Below, piece after piece: positions 17,609 through 25,690 of a stretch of DNA of 50,775 bases. This DNA comes from Opitutaceae bacterium (GTDB lineage Bacteria; Verrucomicrobiota; Verrucomicrobiia; Opitutales; Opitutaceae): the NCBI GenBank assembly GCA_016794665.1, contig JAEUHB010000058.1:1-50775 (forward strand), given 5' to 3'. Below the pieces are notes generated by a model. The model saw only the letters and a list, made by a program, of their open reading frames with translations, was not told the origin of the DNA and searched no databases. Positions within the stretch are counted from its first letter, which is position 1. Every line of letters begins with the position of its first letter. Position numbers and translations under genes: made by a program.

Positions 17609-18133
17609 ATGAAACCACCCTCGCCGTTTCGTCACGCTTGGCTCGGAATCCTCGCCGGGATTTCACCGGCCCTTTCGCCACCGGCCCTCGGTCACCGCGC
17701 GCGCGCGGCGGAGACCGCCGAGCTACGCGTGGCAGCCAACACGATCCGGCCCGGCACGATTGCCACGTCGGCGGCGGGCTTCTCCCTGAAGGCCAAGCTC
17801 AACGGCAAGGCTTGGAGCGCCGCCTCCATGATGCGCCCCGAGGCGGCGGGCCGCATCATCGGCTACAAAGGCGAGGACTACCTCGGCCTGCCCTTTCATC
17901 GCAGCCACTTGGTCGTCGGCAAAGTCATCAAATTTGGCGACGACCAAGCGGTCGATCTCGCCGTCGGTGATGACGATCTCTTCTGGGCCGGCCGGACCGG
18001 CGAGATGAAATACACCAAGATCGACGCGACCTCGGCCGAGGGGACGTTTTTCTTCACCGCCACCGCGCGCGGCACCTCAAAAAGGATCGAGGTCACGGAG
18101 GGCACGTTTCGGATTTTGCTCGGGCAAACGTGA
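17609..18133 (+). CDS. Small secreted protein of unknown function
   Basis: A 174-residue protein starting with basic residues and a hydrophobic stretch (FRHAWLGILAGISPAL), then an Ala/Pro-rich segment ending near RAAETAE, so it is probably exported by Sec. The mature part is beta-rich: FSLKAKLNGKAWSA, GRIIGYKGEDYLGLPF, VGKVIKFGDDQAVDLAVGDD and a closing KRIEVTEGTFRILL strand. The pattern of a short strand with NGKxW and a later GTFxI recalls the DUF6252-like lipid- or surface-associated proteins, but I do not claim that family. The ATG is preceded by a C/T-rich stretch without a Shine-Dalgarno. The frame is open upstream to 17456, but that extension is unlike a signal peptide. It sits between the kinase and the large NHL/Ig protein and may be surface-exposed. 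Confidence 0.75.
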   Translation: MKPPSPFRHAWLGILAGISPALSPPALGHRARAAETAELRVAANTIRPGTIATSAAGFSLKAKLNGKAWSAASMMRPEAAGRIIGYKGEDYLGLPFHRSHLVVGKVIKFGDDQAVDLAVGDDDLFWAGRTGEMKYTKIDATSAEGTFFFTATARGTSKRIEVTEGTFRILLGQT

Positions 18134-18235
18134 CCGAGAAAAAAGCCCGGCATTTGAGCGCTTTTCGAGCCCACGGCCTCTCTCAAACCCTCGGCGATTC
18201 ACGCATTCGAGCCGCACTTTCCCGCGCCCGCCCCC

Positions 18236-21196
18236 ATGCTATCCTTCCCCTCCCTTCGTTCGCTCATGACCGGTTGCGTTGTCTGCTTGCTCGGGTTCGG
18301 CGACACGCCCGTCCATGCACAGGCCAACTACGCGACGCCATATTTTTTTGTCACCCTCGCGGGCACGGCGGGCAGTGTCTCCACCTTGGGTAGCGCAAGC
18401 GATCCGCTGCTGAATCGTCCTTTTGGCATTGGGATGTATGGAAATGGTGAGATTGTCATCGCGGAAACCACGACGACTCCTAGCCGACGGCTGCATCTGC
18501 GAAGCCCTGATGGAGTCACCGTCATCAATGCTTTCCTCTTCGCCCCCGCTTGGGGCTCGACTGGGGCGGGTGTGTTTGGCGGGCTGGTCACGACCGGCCC
18601 GCGGCAAGGGCTCCTTGCGGACAATTCTGGGCATCGTATCGCACGTTTCGAATTTGGGGTCTCGCCGAGCTCGCCTAACGGCCCCAGTCCTTTCGTGGGC
18701 CCCGATGCGGTTGCGGCCCCTCCGGCTGGGTTCGTCAACGGTCCCGGGACCGCCGCACGCTTCAACAATCCGGTGGGATTGGCCATCGACAAGAACGGCG
18801 TCGTCTACGTCGCCGATCAATCCAATCACGCGATTCGCAGAATTATCGGCACGACGGTCACCACCCTCGCGGGAGGTGGACCGGCCAACCTCGGCTCAAG
18901 CGACGGGACCGGGACCGCGGCGCGCTTCAATTTGCCAAGCGGCGTCGCCGTGGATGCGAATCTCAACGTTTACGTCGGTGACTATGGCAACCATACGATT
19001 CGAAAAATAACGCCGGAAGGCGTCGTGACGACATTCGCAGGCCAAGCCGGAGCCGCGGGCAGCGCTGATGGCAACGGAACCACCGCTCGGTTCAACGGCC
19101 CCTACGGTCTGGCGGTGGACGGGAGCGGAAATATCTACGTGTGCGAGTTCAGCGGCCATACCATCCGCCGCATTTCGCCCAACGGGGATGTCACCACGCT
19201 GGCGGGCCTTGCGGGCACTGCCGGCGCTGCCAATGGCAGCGGCAGCACGGCACGCTTCAACCAGCCCGCCAACATCGCGGTCGACTCGGAGGGAAATCTC
19301 TTCGTCTCGGATCTCGGCAACCACACCATTCGACGAAGCCATTTCCCACCGCGGTTCGCGACGCAGCCCGTCTCCCAATCGCTCTTCCCGGGTGGAACCG
19401 CGACGTTTGTCGCCAGCGTTGCCTCCAGCCTCCCCCCACTGGATCTGCAATGGCGCAAAGATGGCGTGGCTATCGCCGGCGCCACGACAGGAACGCTGAC
19501 GGTTGCAAACGTCCAAAGCGCCAACACCGGCACTTATACGCTCGTTGCCACGAGTCCCGTCGGCTCCGTCACAAGCACCCCGGCGACCCTTTCCCTGAAC
19601 TCCGCACCCACGTTTAACACTCATCCCGCAAGCCAGACCGCCGCGCTCGGCTCCACGGTCACCTTCACTGCAGTCGCCACGGGTGCGGGCACCCTCACCT
19701 ACCAATGGTTGAAGGATGGCGCCGCCCTCGCGGGCGCGACGAACGCAACACTGACCATCACCAACGTGCAGGCAGCCAGCCTCGGCACCTATTTGCTCGT
19801 CGCTTCCAACACCAGCGGCCCCACGGTGAGCAATCCGGCAACGCTCAGCCTTACGCCGCCTCCCACGTTCACGTTGCAGCCCGCCAGCCAGTCGGTGGCG
19901 CCGGGTGCCAGCGCCACGTTCACCGCCGCGGCGACCGGTGTCGGCCCCATCACCTACCAATGGCTCCGAGACGGAGGGCCGATCGCGGGTGCCACCGCGC
20001 CATCGCTCGTCGTCGCCAGCGTGCAGGCGGGCAACACCGGCACCTACACCGTGATTGCCTCCAACGCGGGCGGTCCCGCCGTGAGCAACGCGGCGACACT
20101 CTCGCTCCTGGCCCCGCCCGTGATCACGATTCAGCCCGCAAGCCAAAGCGTGGCCGCCGGCGATTCGGTGACGTTCACGACCGGCGCAAACGGCCCCGGG
20201 GTCATTACGTTTCAGTGGCGCAAGGACGGCCTGCCGCTGTCCGGTGCGACGACCACCTCGCTTGTGCTTGAAAACGTGCAGGCGGCAAATCTCGGGAGCT
20301 ACTCCGTGGTCGCGACAAACTCCGTCGGGTCTACCGCCAGCAACGCCGCCGTGCTCTCGTTCAACGCCTCCAACGCCGGCCGCCTCGTCAATCTCGCCAT
20401 CCGCTCCCAAGCCGGCTCCGGTCCGCAGACCCTCATTGTCGGGTTGGTCGTGGGCGGAGCAGGCGTCACGGGCACCAAGCCGCTTCTCGTCCGCGGCATT
20501 GGGCCGACGCTCGGCCTTTTTGGCGTATCGGGCGTGCTCGCCGATCCCACGTTGAGCGTCTTTTCCGGTTCGACGGTGATCGCCTCCAACGACAACTGGG
20601 GCGGCGATGCGCAAATCTCGAGCGTGGGCAGCCAAGTCGGGGCATTCGCGCTGGGCGTGAGCGTGAGCCGCGATGCGGCACTCTACAACGCCGGCCTGCA
20701 GCCCGGCCCTTACACGGTGCAGGTCTCCGGGGTCGGCGGCGCGAGCGGCGTCGCTCTGGCCGAAATCTATGATGCCACGGCGCCGAGCGCCTTCCTCGCG
20801 ACCACGCCCCGTCTCATCAATGTGTCCGCTCGCACGCAGGTCGGCTCCGGGGCCGAAATCCTCATCGCAGGCTTCGCCATCGGCGGAACCACCGCGAAGT
20901 CCCTCCTCATTCGCGCCATCGGCCCCACGCTCGCTTCCTTCGGCGTCGCCGGCGCGCTCGCCGATCCGAAGCTCGACCTTTTTTCCGGCCCGACGCTGCT
21001 CCAGTCCAATGACAACTGGGGCGGTGGCGCGCTGATCGCCTCGGCCGCGGCGTCGGTCGGGGCTTTCTCGCTCGACGCCACCAGCCGCGATGCCGTCCTC
21101 CTCGTCTCCCTCCAGCCCGGCAGCTATACGGCACAGGTATCCGGCGTGAACAACACGACCGGTGTCGCGCTCGTGGAAATCTACGAGGTGCCGTAG
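18236..21196 (+). CDS. Large secreted NHL-repeat/Ig-like protein with two copies of a C-terminal repeat
   Basis: A 986-residue exported protein. The signal peptide ends near VHAQA (about residue 30). NHL-type propeller repeats occupy about 165-365, with recurrent TAARFNxPxGxAVD and NHTIRRI. Four Ig-like domains follow at about 371-455, 457-540, 543-625 and 628-710, each with QWxKDG and a GTYTL-type strand; the usual disulfide cysteines are absent. The end is a tandem pair of about 130-residue domains (717-846 and 849-986), each with LLxRxIGPTL, a SNDNWGG loop and PGxYTxQVSG. The same domain ends the copper monooxygenase fusion at 49.8-50.6 kb. The protein is probably a cell-surface or matrix component. 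No enzymatic motif is visible. The start lacks a Shine-Dalgarno. Confidence 0.88.
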   Translation: MLSFPSLRSLMTGCVVCLLGFGDTPVHAQANYATPYFFVTLAGTAGSVSTLGSASDPLLNRPFGIGMYGNGEIVIAETTTTPSRRLHLRSPDGVTVINAFLFAPAWGSTGAGVFGGLVTTGPRQGLLADNSGHRIARFEFGVSPSSPNGPSPFVGPDAVAAPPAGFVNGPGTAARFNNPVGLAIDKNGVVYVADQSNHAIRRIIGTTVTTLAGGGPANLGSSDGTGTAARFNLPSGVAVDANLNVYVGDYGNHTIRKITPEGVVTTFAGQAGAAGSADGNGTTARFNGPYGLAVDGSGNIYVCEFSGHTIRRISPNGDVTTLAGLAGTAGAANGSGSTARFNQPANIAVDSEGNLFVSDLGNHTIRRSHFPPRFATQPVSQSLFPGGTATFVASVASSLPPLDLQWRKDGVAIAGATTGTLTVANVQSANTGTYTLVATSPVGSVTSTPATLSLNSAPTFNTHPASQTAALGSTVTFTAVATGAGTLTYQWLKDGAALAGATNATLTITNVQAASLGTYLLVASNTSGPTVSNPATLSLTPPPTFTLQPASQSVAPGASATFTAAATGVGPITYQWLRDGGPIAGATAPSLVVASVQAGNTGTYTVIASNAGGPAVSNAATLSLLAPPVITIQPASQSVAAGDSVTFTTGANGPGVITFQWRKDGLPLSGATTTSLVLENVQAANLGSYSVVATNSVGSTASNAAVLSFNASNAGRLVNLAIRSQAGSGPQTLIVGLVVGGAGVTGTKPLLVRGIGPTLGLFGVSGVLADPTLSVFSGSTVIASNDNWGGDAQISSVGSQVGAFALGVSVSRDAALYNAGLQPGPYTVQVSGVGGASGVALAEIYDATAPSAFLATTPRLINVSARTQVGSGAEILIAGFAIGGTTAKSLLIRAIGPTLASFGVAGALADPKLDLFSGPTLLQSNDNWGGGALIASAAASVGAFSLDATSRDAVLLVSLQPGSYTAQVSGVNNTTGVALVEIYEVP
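20384..21193 (+). repeat. Tandem C-terminal protein repeat, copies 1 and 2
   Basis: Codons 717-846 and 849-986 of the NHL/Ig gene encode two diverged copies of one domain of about 130 residues. Shared landmarks in order are: V-x-x-x-x-GSG near the start, LLxRxIGPTL, LADPxL, SNDNWGG, VGAF, SRDA, PGxYTxQVSG and a final xEIY. Copies 3 and 4 are in the gene at 47516. Similarity is at protein level; I did not align the DNA. Confidence 0.85.
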
Positions 21197-21273
21197 CGGG
21201 GGACTCTGCGCCGGTGACAAAGGACCGCCAGCCGCCGCAGCGCCTGCGTGAGGCACTCCGCCGGTTCGCCTTT

Positions 21274-22053
21274 TCAGGCCTCGATTCGGAGAAACTCCAC
21301 CGCGTTGCGCCAGGCCACGCGCTCGAGCTCCGCGGCGCCCAACGCGTCGAGATTCGCCAGCTTCACCAGCGATCCGCCGATGTAATCAAAGGGCGTGTGC
21401 GACCCAAACGCGATGGCCTCCACCCCGAGCGCCGCGATGAGCTTGGGCACCTCCTCGCGAAACAGCACCTGCATGCGCGCAAAGTCGATCAACACCCGGC
21501 CGCGCAGCCCGGCCTCGGCCAGCTTCGCTCCGTCGAGACCCGCCCAATTGCTCAAGACGAAGCGGAGCCGGGGAAACGCCTGGGCCGCTGCATAGACGGA
21601 TGTTACCTTCAGGTCCTCCGCCCGGTCCCAAGCGTGGCGCTGGCGGCGATCCTCGAAGCGTTGCGTGAGTAGCAGCGGCACGCCGGCCGCCTCGATGCGC
21701 CGCAGGGCGGCTTGCCCCGCGGGTTCCTCCAAGGTGTAGCCATGGTGCTCGGGCACGAGCGTGACCGCGCGCGCCGGCCAGCGCTCCACCGCCTCCGCGA
21801 GGTCGCGCTCCCAGCCCGGGTATTTCGGGTTCACCGTCGCGACCGGGACGAGGCGCGCGCGAAACGGCGCCACCTCCGCCCAGAGTTCCTCGTTGCCGCG
21901 ATGGGTGTCGCGATAAAAGACCGCGGGCAACGACGACACGAGGGCCCGCCTGATCCCGTTGCGGTCCAGGTGCGCGACCAATTCCGCGGCGGTGCGCGTC
22001 CGCAGCGCGCGAAACGGATAGGGCCCGACGTAGGCGTTGATATCGAAAATCAT
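21274..22053 (-). CDS. Amidohydrolase_2-fold protein with a degenerate metal site
   Basis: A 259-residue TIM-barrel protein of the amidohydrolase-2 superfamily, recognisable from the strand layout, the spacing and its position after an intact homologue. The usual metal ligands look lost. The first-strand HxH is DINAYVG, so the two His positions are Asn and Tyr. The strand-5 His position reads LLLTQR. The strand-6 His position reads VLSNWAG. The last-strand Asp reads FGSHTP. It may be a pseudoenzyme, a metal-free lactonase-like enzyme or a partner of its neighbour. The ATG overlaps the upstream stop (ATGA, 22050-22053), so the two are co-translated. It has no signal peptide, unlike the upstream protein. 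Its stop converges on the NHL/Ig gene with 77 bases between. Confidence 0.8.
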   Translation of the reverse strand: MIFDINAYVGPYPFRALRTRTAAELVAHLDRNGIRRALVSSLPAVFYRDTHRGNEELWAEVAPFRARLVPVATVNPKYPGWERDLAEAVERWPARAVTLVPEHHGYTLEEPAGQAALRRIEAAGVPLLLTQRFEDRRQRHAWDRAEDLKVTSVYAAAQAFPRLRFVLSNWAGLDGAKLAEAGLRGRVLIDFARMQVLFREEVPKLIAALGVEAIAFGSHTPFDYIGGSLVKLANLDALGAAELERVAWRNAVEFLRIEA

Positions 22054-22991
22054 GCCGGCTTGCGGTCGAGCAGGCGCTGGAGGTTGCGCCAGAAGACGTC
22101 CTCGCGCTGCTCGGCGGTCAGTTCGGCCGAGAGGATTTTCCCGACGCAGCCCTCCATCGTCGCATCGGTGGCAAAGAGCACGCGCCGATGCCCGAGCTCG
22201 CGGACGCAGCGGCCGATGGTGTCGTCCTCCAACACGCTCCCGCTCGTGTCGAGAAGCACGTTGGGAAAATCGCGCAGCGCCCGGATCGCCCACTCCCAGT
22301 CCCCGCCGCCATTGATGTGGCCGAGGATGAGGGTCAGCTCGGGGTAGCGGCGCGAGAGCGCGCCGAAATCGAGCGCGTGCGAGGTCTTGGGCTGCAGCGC
22401 GAGCGAGCGCGGATCGGTGAGGTAGGCGGAGTGACCGAGAAACAACGCGCGCCGTGCGATGCACTTTTCCGCGATGGGAAACACGACGGGGTCGGAATAC
22501 TTGAACTGGTTGTAGAGCTTCACGCCGATCATCCCGGCGTCGAGGCAGCGGTCGATCTCGTCGAGCGCCGCGGCGCCATTCCCCGGCTGCACGAAACAGT
22601 AGCCGGCAATCAGCCGCGGGTAGCGCTTCATCGCGGCGAGCACGGCGTTGTTGGATTCGCGCACGACCTCGATATCGGCCATCAGGCCGCCCGTCACGGG
22701 ACGCGAGCAGCAGAGTTTCTCGATGCCGAGCCGCTCCGCCGCCGCGACGAGCCGCTCGACCTCCGCCCAGTCCGCGTTGGGTCGGGGCGCGAGCCCGAAA
22801 ACATGATTGTGCGCGTCGAACTTCCGCATGGTGCGCCAGCCCGCCGGCAATCCGGAATCCGCGGCGGCGGCCGGACGCGGCTCCGCGGCTCCCGCTGCGC
22901 CGCGACCCGCCAGCGCCCACACCCCCGCGCTCGCGGCGGCGACGCGGAGGAACTCGCGGCGATCGGTGGGGCTGGCGGGGCGGCTCGGCAC
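22050..22991 (-). CDS. Tat-exported amidohydrolase_2 family metal-dependent hydrolase
   Basis: A 313-residue TIM-barrel hydrolase with a twin-arginine signal, RREFLRVAAASAGVWAL. The mature domain begins with KFDAHNHVFG (the HxH metal pair), then GVKLYNQF, LILGHINGGG and the terminal Asp in LFATDATMEG. The four ligand positions are therefore intact, as in the amidohydrolase-2 / 2-pyrone-dicarboxylate-lactonase group. GTG at 22991 is chosen because the signal peptide then starts 14 residues before the arginine pair. An ATG at 23048 would begin on the opposite strand of the divergent deacetylase start and is less likely. The downstream gene encodes a homologue that lacks the ligands. The substrate, possibly a sugar lactone or carboxylate, is not identifiable. 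Confidence 0.85.
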   Translation of the reverse strand: MPSRPASPTDRREFLRVAAASAGVWALAGRGAAGAAEPRPAAAADSGLPAGWRTMRKFDAHNHVFGLAPRPNADWAEVERLVAAAERLGIEKLCCSRPVTGGLMADIEVVRESNNAVLAAMKRYPRLIAGYCFVQPGNGAAALDEIDRCLDAGMIGVKLYNQFKYSDPVVFPIAEKCIARRALFLGHSAYLTDPRSLALQPKTSHALDFGALSRRYPELTLILGHINGGGDWEWAIRALRDFPNVLLDTSGSVLEDDTIGRCVRELGHRRVLFATDATMEGCVGKILSAELTAEQREDVFWRNLQRLLDRKPA

Positions 22992-23046
22992 GGCGTTTTT
23001 CTCTTGGCGGTTCGCGCGGGCGAAAGCAACCAAGGGGTTGCGACCC

Positions 23047-23994
23047 ATGCCCGACGCACCTTCGCCCCGTCCCACGCGCCTTTTCGACTTTCAGGTCAAC
23101 GGTTTTGCCGGCGTCGATTTTCAAGCGCCGCGCGTGTCCGTCGCGGAATGCGAGCACGCCGTCGCCGGCCTGCGCCGCCACGGCACCGCCGCCATCCTGC
23201 TCACGCTGATCACCGACACGATCGACGAGCATTGCCGGCGGCTGGACCAGTTCGAAAAAATCCGCGCCGCATCGCCCGCGTGCGCGGCGATGATCGCGGG
23301 CTATCATATCGAGGGACCGTGGCTCAGCCCGGAGCCGGGTTACCGCGGCGCGCACCCGCCCGAGCCGATGCACGCGCCGTCGTGGGCCGAATTCGAGCGC
23401 ATGCAGGCCGCCGCGCAGGGTCGCATCCGCCTCGTCACGCTCGCGCCCGAGTGGCCCGGCAGCCCGGAGTGCATCGCCGCGATCACCCGCGCGCGGGTCG
23501 AGGTCTCCCTGGGCCACACCAACGCCTCCGAGGCGCAAATCGACGCCGCGATCCGCGCGGGGGCCCGGTTCGCCACGCACGTCGGCAACGGCACGCCGCT
23601 CTCGATGCACCGACACGACAACGTCGTGCAACGCCTCCTCGCGCGCGACGAGCTCGTCGCCTGCCTCATCCCCGACGGCGTGCACTTGCCGCCCTTTGTC
23701 CTGAAGAATTTTTTCCGCGCCAAGCCGCCGGGCAAGGTGCTGTTCACCACCGATGCGATGTCCGGCGCGGGCATGGGCCCCGGCCGCTACGCCATCGGCC
23801 GCTTCGAGGTCGAGGTCGGCGCCGATGGCATCGCGCGCCAGCCGGGCGGCGGCGGTTTTGCCGGCGCCACGCTCACCCCGGATGAAGGCGTGCGACGCGC
23901 GGCCGAGTTCATCGGCCTGCCCTACGCCACCGCGCTGCGCCTTTGGTCGACGGACGCCGCGGCCGCGTTTCGCGTGACGCTGCCAACCGAGTAG
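23047..23994 (+). CDS. nagA: N-acetylglucosamine-6-phosphate deacetylase-like protein
   Basis: A 315-residue amidohydrolase. It starts with FDFQVNGFAGVDF, the NagA entry strand. Metal and substrate residues are visible: HIEGP with Glu89, SLGHTNA with His157, THVGN with His178, PDGVH with His213 and TTDAMSG with the catalytic Asp236. The canonical THLFNAM is altered to THVGNGT, as in NagA-like variants. At 315 residues it is shorter than the usual 370-390, because part of the N-terminal beta-sandwich is missing. It should release acetate from GlcNAc-6-P in the cytoplasm. No nagB or transporter is adjacent, so it may serve cell-wall recycling. It converges on xerC with a nine-base gap. It starts on the opposite strand just outside the exported amidohydrolase. 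Confidence 0.87.
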   Translation: MPDAPSPRPTRLFDFQVNGFAGVDFQAPRVSVAECEHAVAGLRRHGTAAILLTLITDTIDEHCRRLDQFEKIRAASPACAAMIAGYHIEGPWLSPEPGYRGAHPPEPMHAPSWAEFERMQAAAQGRIRLVTLAPEWPGSPECIAAITRARVEVSLGHTNASEAQIDAAIRAGARFATHVGNGTPLSMHRHDNVVQRLLARDELVACLIPDGVHLPPFVLKNFFRAKPPGKVLFTTDAMSGAGMGPGRYAIGRFEVEVGADGIARQPGGGGFAGATLTPDEGVRRAAEFIGLPYATALRLWSTDAAAAFRVTLPTE

Positions 23995-24003
23995 CGGCGG
24001 GGC

Positions 24004-24960
24004 CTACGCGCGCGGGTGCGCCTTGGCGTGGATTTCCTGCAGGCGCGCCATGCTCACGTGCGTATAGATCTGGGTCGTCGCGAGCTGCGAGTGCCCGAGC
24101 AGCTCCTGCACGACGCGCAGATCGGCGCCGGCATTGAGGAGGTGCGTGGCAAACGAATGCCGCAGCTTGTGCGGCGAAAGGTCCATCGGCAGGCCCGCGA
24201 GCGCGAGGTAGCGCTTGAGCAGGAGCTGCACGTCGCCGACGCGCGTGCGACGGCCGTCGGCATTCAGGAGCACGGGGCTCGCCGCGGTGACGGGGCGCGA
24301 CGCTTCCGCACGAGCCTTGCGCAACAGCGCCGTCGCCACCTCGCCGAGCGGGCAGAGCCGCTCCTTGTTGCCCTTGCCGACGACGCGCGCCACGCCCGAT
24401 TCCAGATCGATTGCGCCGTAATCGAGGGCGACGAGCTCGCTCACGCGCAGGCCGCCGCCGTAGAGCAGCTCCATCGCGAGCTGGTCGCGCAAGGCCGTCG
24501 CGGGATCGAGCTTGCCCTCGGCGAGCAGCCGCTGCGGGCCGGCGAGGAGCAGCCGCGCCTGTTCCTCCGTCAGGAATTTTGGCAGGCGCTTTTCCAGCTT
24601 GGGCAGCGGGATGTTGAGCAGCGGGTTGCGCCGCACCTTGCCGCGCGCGATCCAGAATTTGAAAAACGTCCGCAAGCCCGAGGCGTGGTTGTGCAGCGTG
24701 CGCCGATCAAATCGCCGCTGCGCCTCGATCACGAAGTCACGCATCTCGCGCGTGGTCAGCGCATCGAGCCCGCGCGCCCAGAGGTTCTGCGCCGCCAGCC
24801 ACCGGTAGAAGTCCTCGAAGGCCTGCCGGTAGTTGCGGACCGTGTAGCGCGACACGCGGCGTTCCTTGGCCAGGTGATCCGCAAAGGGCGCCCACCACTC
24901 GGCGAGCACCGCGGCGGGCACCTCAGCGGGCGATGGCGGCTTGGGCGCGCTGCTCGACAT
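24004..24960 (-). CDS. xerC: Tyrosine recombinase XerC/XerD
   Basis: A 318-residue site-specific recombinase for chromosome dimer resolution. The N-terminal core-binding SAM-like domain covers about residues 20-105 ([15 protein letters not shown]). The catalytic set is complete: Arg172 in GGGLRVSE, Lys196 in [17 protein letters not shown] with His264 and Arg267, His290 in [12 protein letters not shown] and the nucleophile Tyr299. The length and close match to the Xer pattern, plus the housekeeping context and the absence of phage genes or att repeats, argue against a mobile-element integrase. ATG at 24960 is chosen; a GTG one codon upstream also fits. The 5' end overlaps the mazG end by 38 bases, so the two are co-transcribed. 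Whether it is XerC or XerD cannot be told without the partner. Confidence 0.92.
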   Translation of the reverse strand: MSSSAPKPPSPAEVPAAVLAEWWAPFADHLAKERRVSRYTVRNYRQAFEDFYRWLAAQNLWARGLDALTTREMRDFVIEAQRRFDRRTLHNHASGLRTFFKFWIARGKVRRNPLLNIPLPKLEKRLPKFLTEEQARLLLAGPQRLLAEGKLDPATALRDQLAMELLYGGGLRVSELVALDYGAIDLESGVARVVGKGNKERLCPLGEVATALLRKARAEASRPVTAASPVLLNADGRRTRVGDVQLLLKRYLALAGLPMDLSPHKLRHSFATHLLNAGADLRVVQELLGHSQLATTQIYTHVSMARLQEIHAKAHPRA

Positions 24961-25600
24961 CACGCATCACCTTCGTCGCATGCAGCCGCAGCGCGCCCTC
25001 GGGGTCCAGCCCCTTGGCGCGCGCGGCCGCGGTGAGTTCAAACAGCATGCGGCCGAGCGTGGCCTCGTCCAGCTGCGCGCCGACCGCGCGCACCTGCGCC
25101 ACGTCGACGGCCTCGCCGGCCGGGAGCTGCTTCTTCTCGATCTGCTTCCACACCGCCTCGGCAAACATCAGCGCCGGCAGCCGGGGCGGCAGCTCCTTGA
25201 ACACCGCGGCTCCATTTGCCGCCGGGCCGTGCTTCTTCTCCGTCGCCTTGATCTTCTCCCACTCGGCGATCACCTGCTCGGAGGTGTCCAGCTTGCCGGA
25301 GCCGAAGACGTGGGGATGGCGGCGCACGAGCTTGTCGTTGATGTCGCGCGCGACGTCGTCGAAGTTGAACTCGCCGCGCTCGCTCGCGATCTGGGCGTGG
25401 AAGACGACCTGGATCAATACGTCGCCCAGCTCCTCGCGCATGTGCGGGTAGTCGCCCCGGTCGATCGTGTCGATAAGCTCGCTCACCTCGTCGATCAGGC
25501 AGCGCACCAGCGAGGCGTGCGTCTGCTCCTGGTCCCAGGGGCAGCCGTCGGGCGCCCGCAGGCGGGCCATCGTCTTCTTCAGGTCCTCGATCGCGCTCAT
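24923..25600 (-). CDS. mazG: Nucleoside triphosphate pyrophosphohydrolase MazG
   Basis: A 225-residue house-cleaning pyrophosphohydrolase. It shows the MazG start [20 protein letters not shown], the metal motif DEVSEL (Glu38, Glu41) and [16 protein letters not shown] (Glu57, Asp60), and the HPHVFG segment. It hydrolyses noncanonical or regulatory NTPs in the cytoplasm. Length is slightly below the 260 residues of E. coli MazG, with a reduced C-terminal second domain. The ATG at 25600 is divergent from trpC, with a 90-base gap that contains an ACACGGAA inverted repeat. Its 3' end overlaps the start of xerC. Confidence 0.95.
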   Translation of the reverse strand: MSAIEDLKKTMARLRAPDGCPWDQEQTHASLVRCLIDEVSELIDTIDRGDYPHMREELGDVLIQVVFHAQIASERGEFNFDDVARDINDKLVRRHPHVFGSGKLDTSEQVIAEWEKIKATEKKHGPAANGAAVFKELPPRLPALMFAEAVWKQIEKKQLPAGEAVDVAQVRAVGAQLDEATLGRMLFELTAAARAKGLDPEGALRLHATKVMRDVEQRAQAAIAR

Positions 25601-25623
25601 GGCCGGAAGCTGCCCGCCGGACT

Positions 25624-25681
25624 CACGAAATACACGGAAAATTTTTCGGCTTTGTCTTCCGGGTCTTCCGTGTGTTCCGTC
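25624..25681. repeat. ACACGGAA inverted repeat between divergent mazG and trpC
   Basis: ACACGGAA at 25632-25639 and its complement TTCCGTGT at 25666-25673 are separated by 26 bases. The match extends outward: CACGAAATACACGGAA on the left against GACGGAACACACGGAA on the right strand, 13 of 16 positions. The middle is AT-rich (AAAATTTTT). It looks like a REP-like palindrome or a two-site operator controlling both genes. The ends lie 23 bases from the mazG start and nine from the trpC start. Confidence 0.5.
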
Positions 25682-25690
25682 GGCGGACTC

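Noticed and set aside
18134..18180. GAAAAAAGC...GCGCTTTTC as a terminator after the small secreted protein
   Set aside because: The arms are imperfect and the T-run is short and interrupted, so it is too weak to call.
18896..21256. Long minus-strand frame over the NHL/Ig gene
   Set aside because: Gly/Arg-rich antisense shadow of repeats; the plus-strand NHL and Ig motifs are clear.
22054..23685. Upstream extension of the degenerate amidohydrolase frame
   Set aside because: It is an overlapping frame of the exported amidohydrolase and nagA and is low complexity. The ATG at 22053 with its ATGA overlap is the natural start.
24004..24960. Tyrosine recombinase as a sign of an integrated element
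   Set aside because: Motifs and length fit XerC/D, the neighbours are housekeeping genes, and no att-like direct repeats or phage genes are present.
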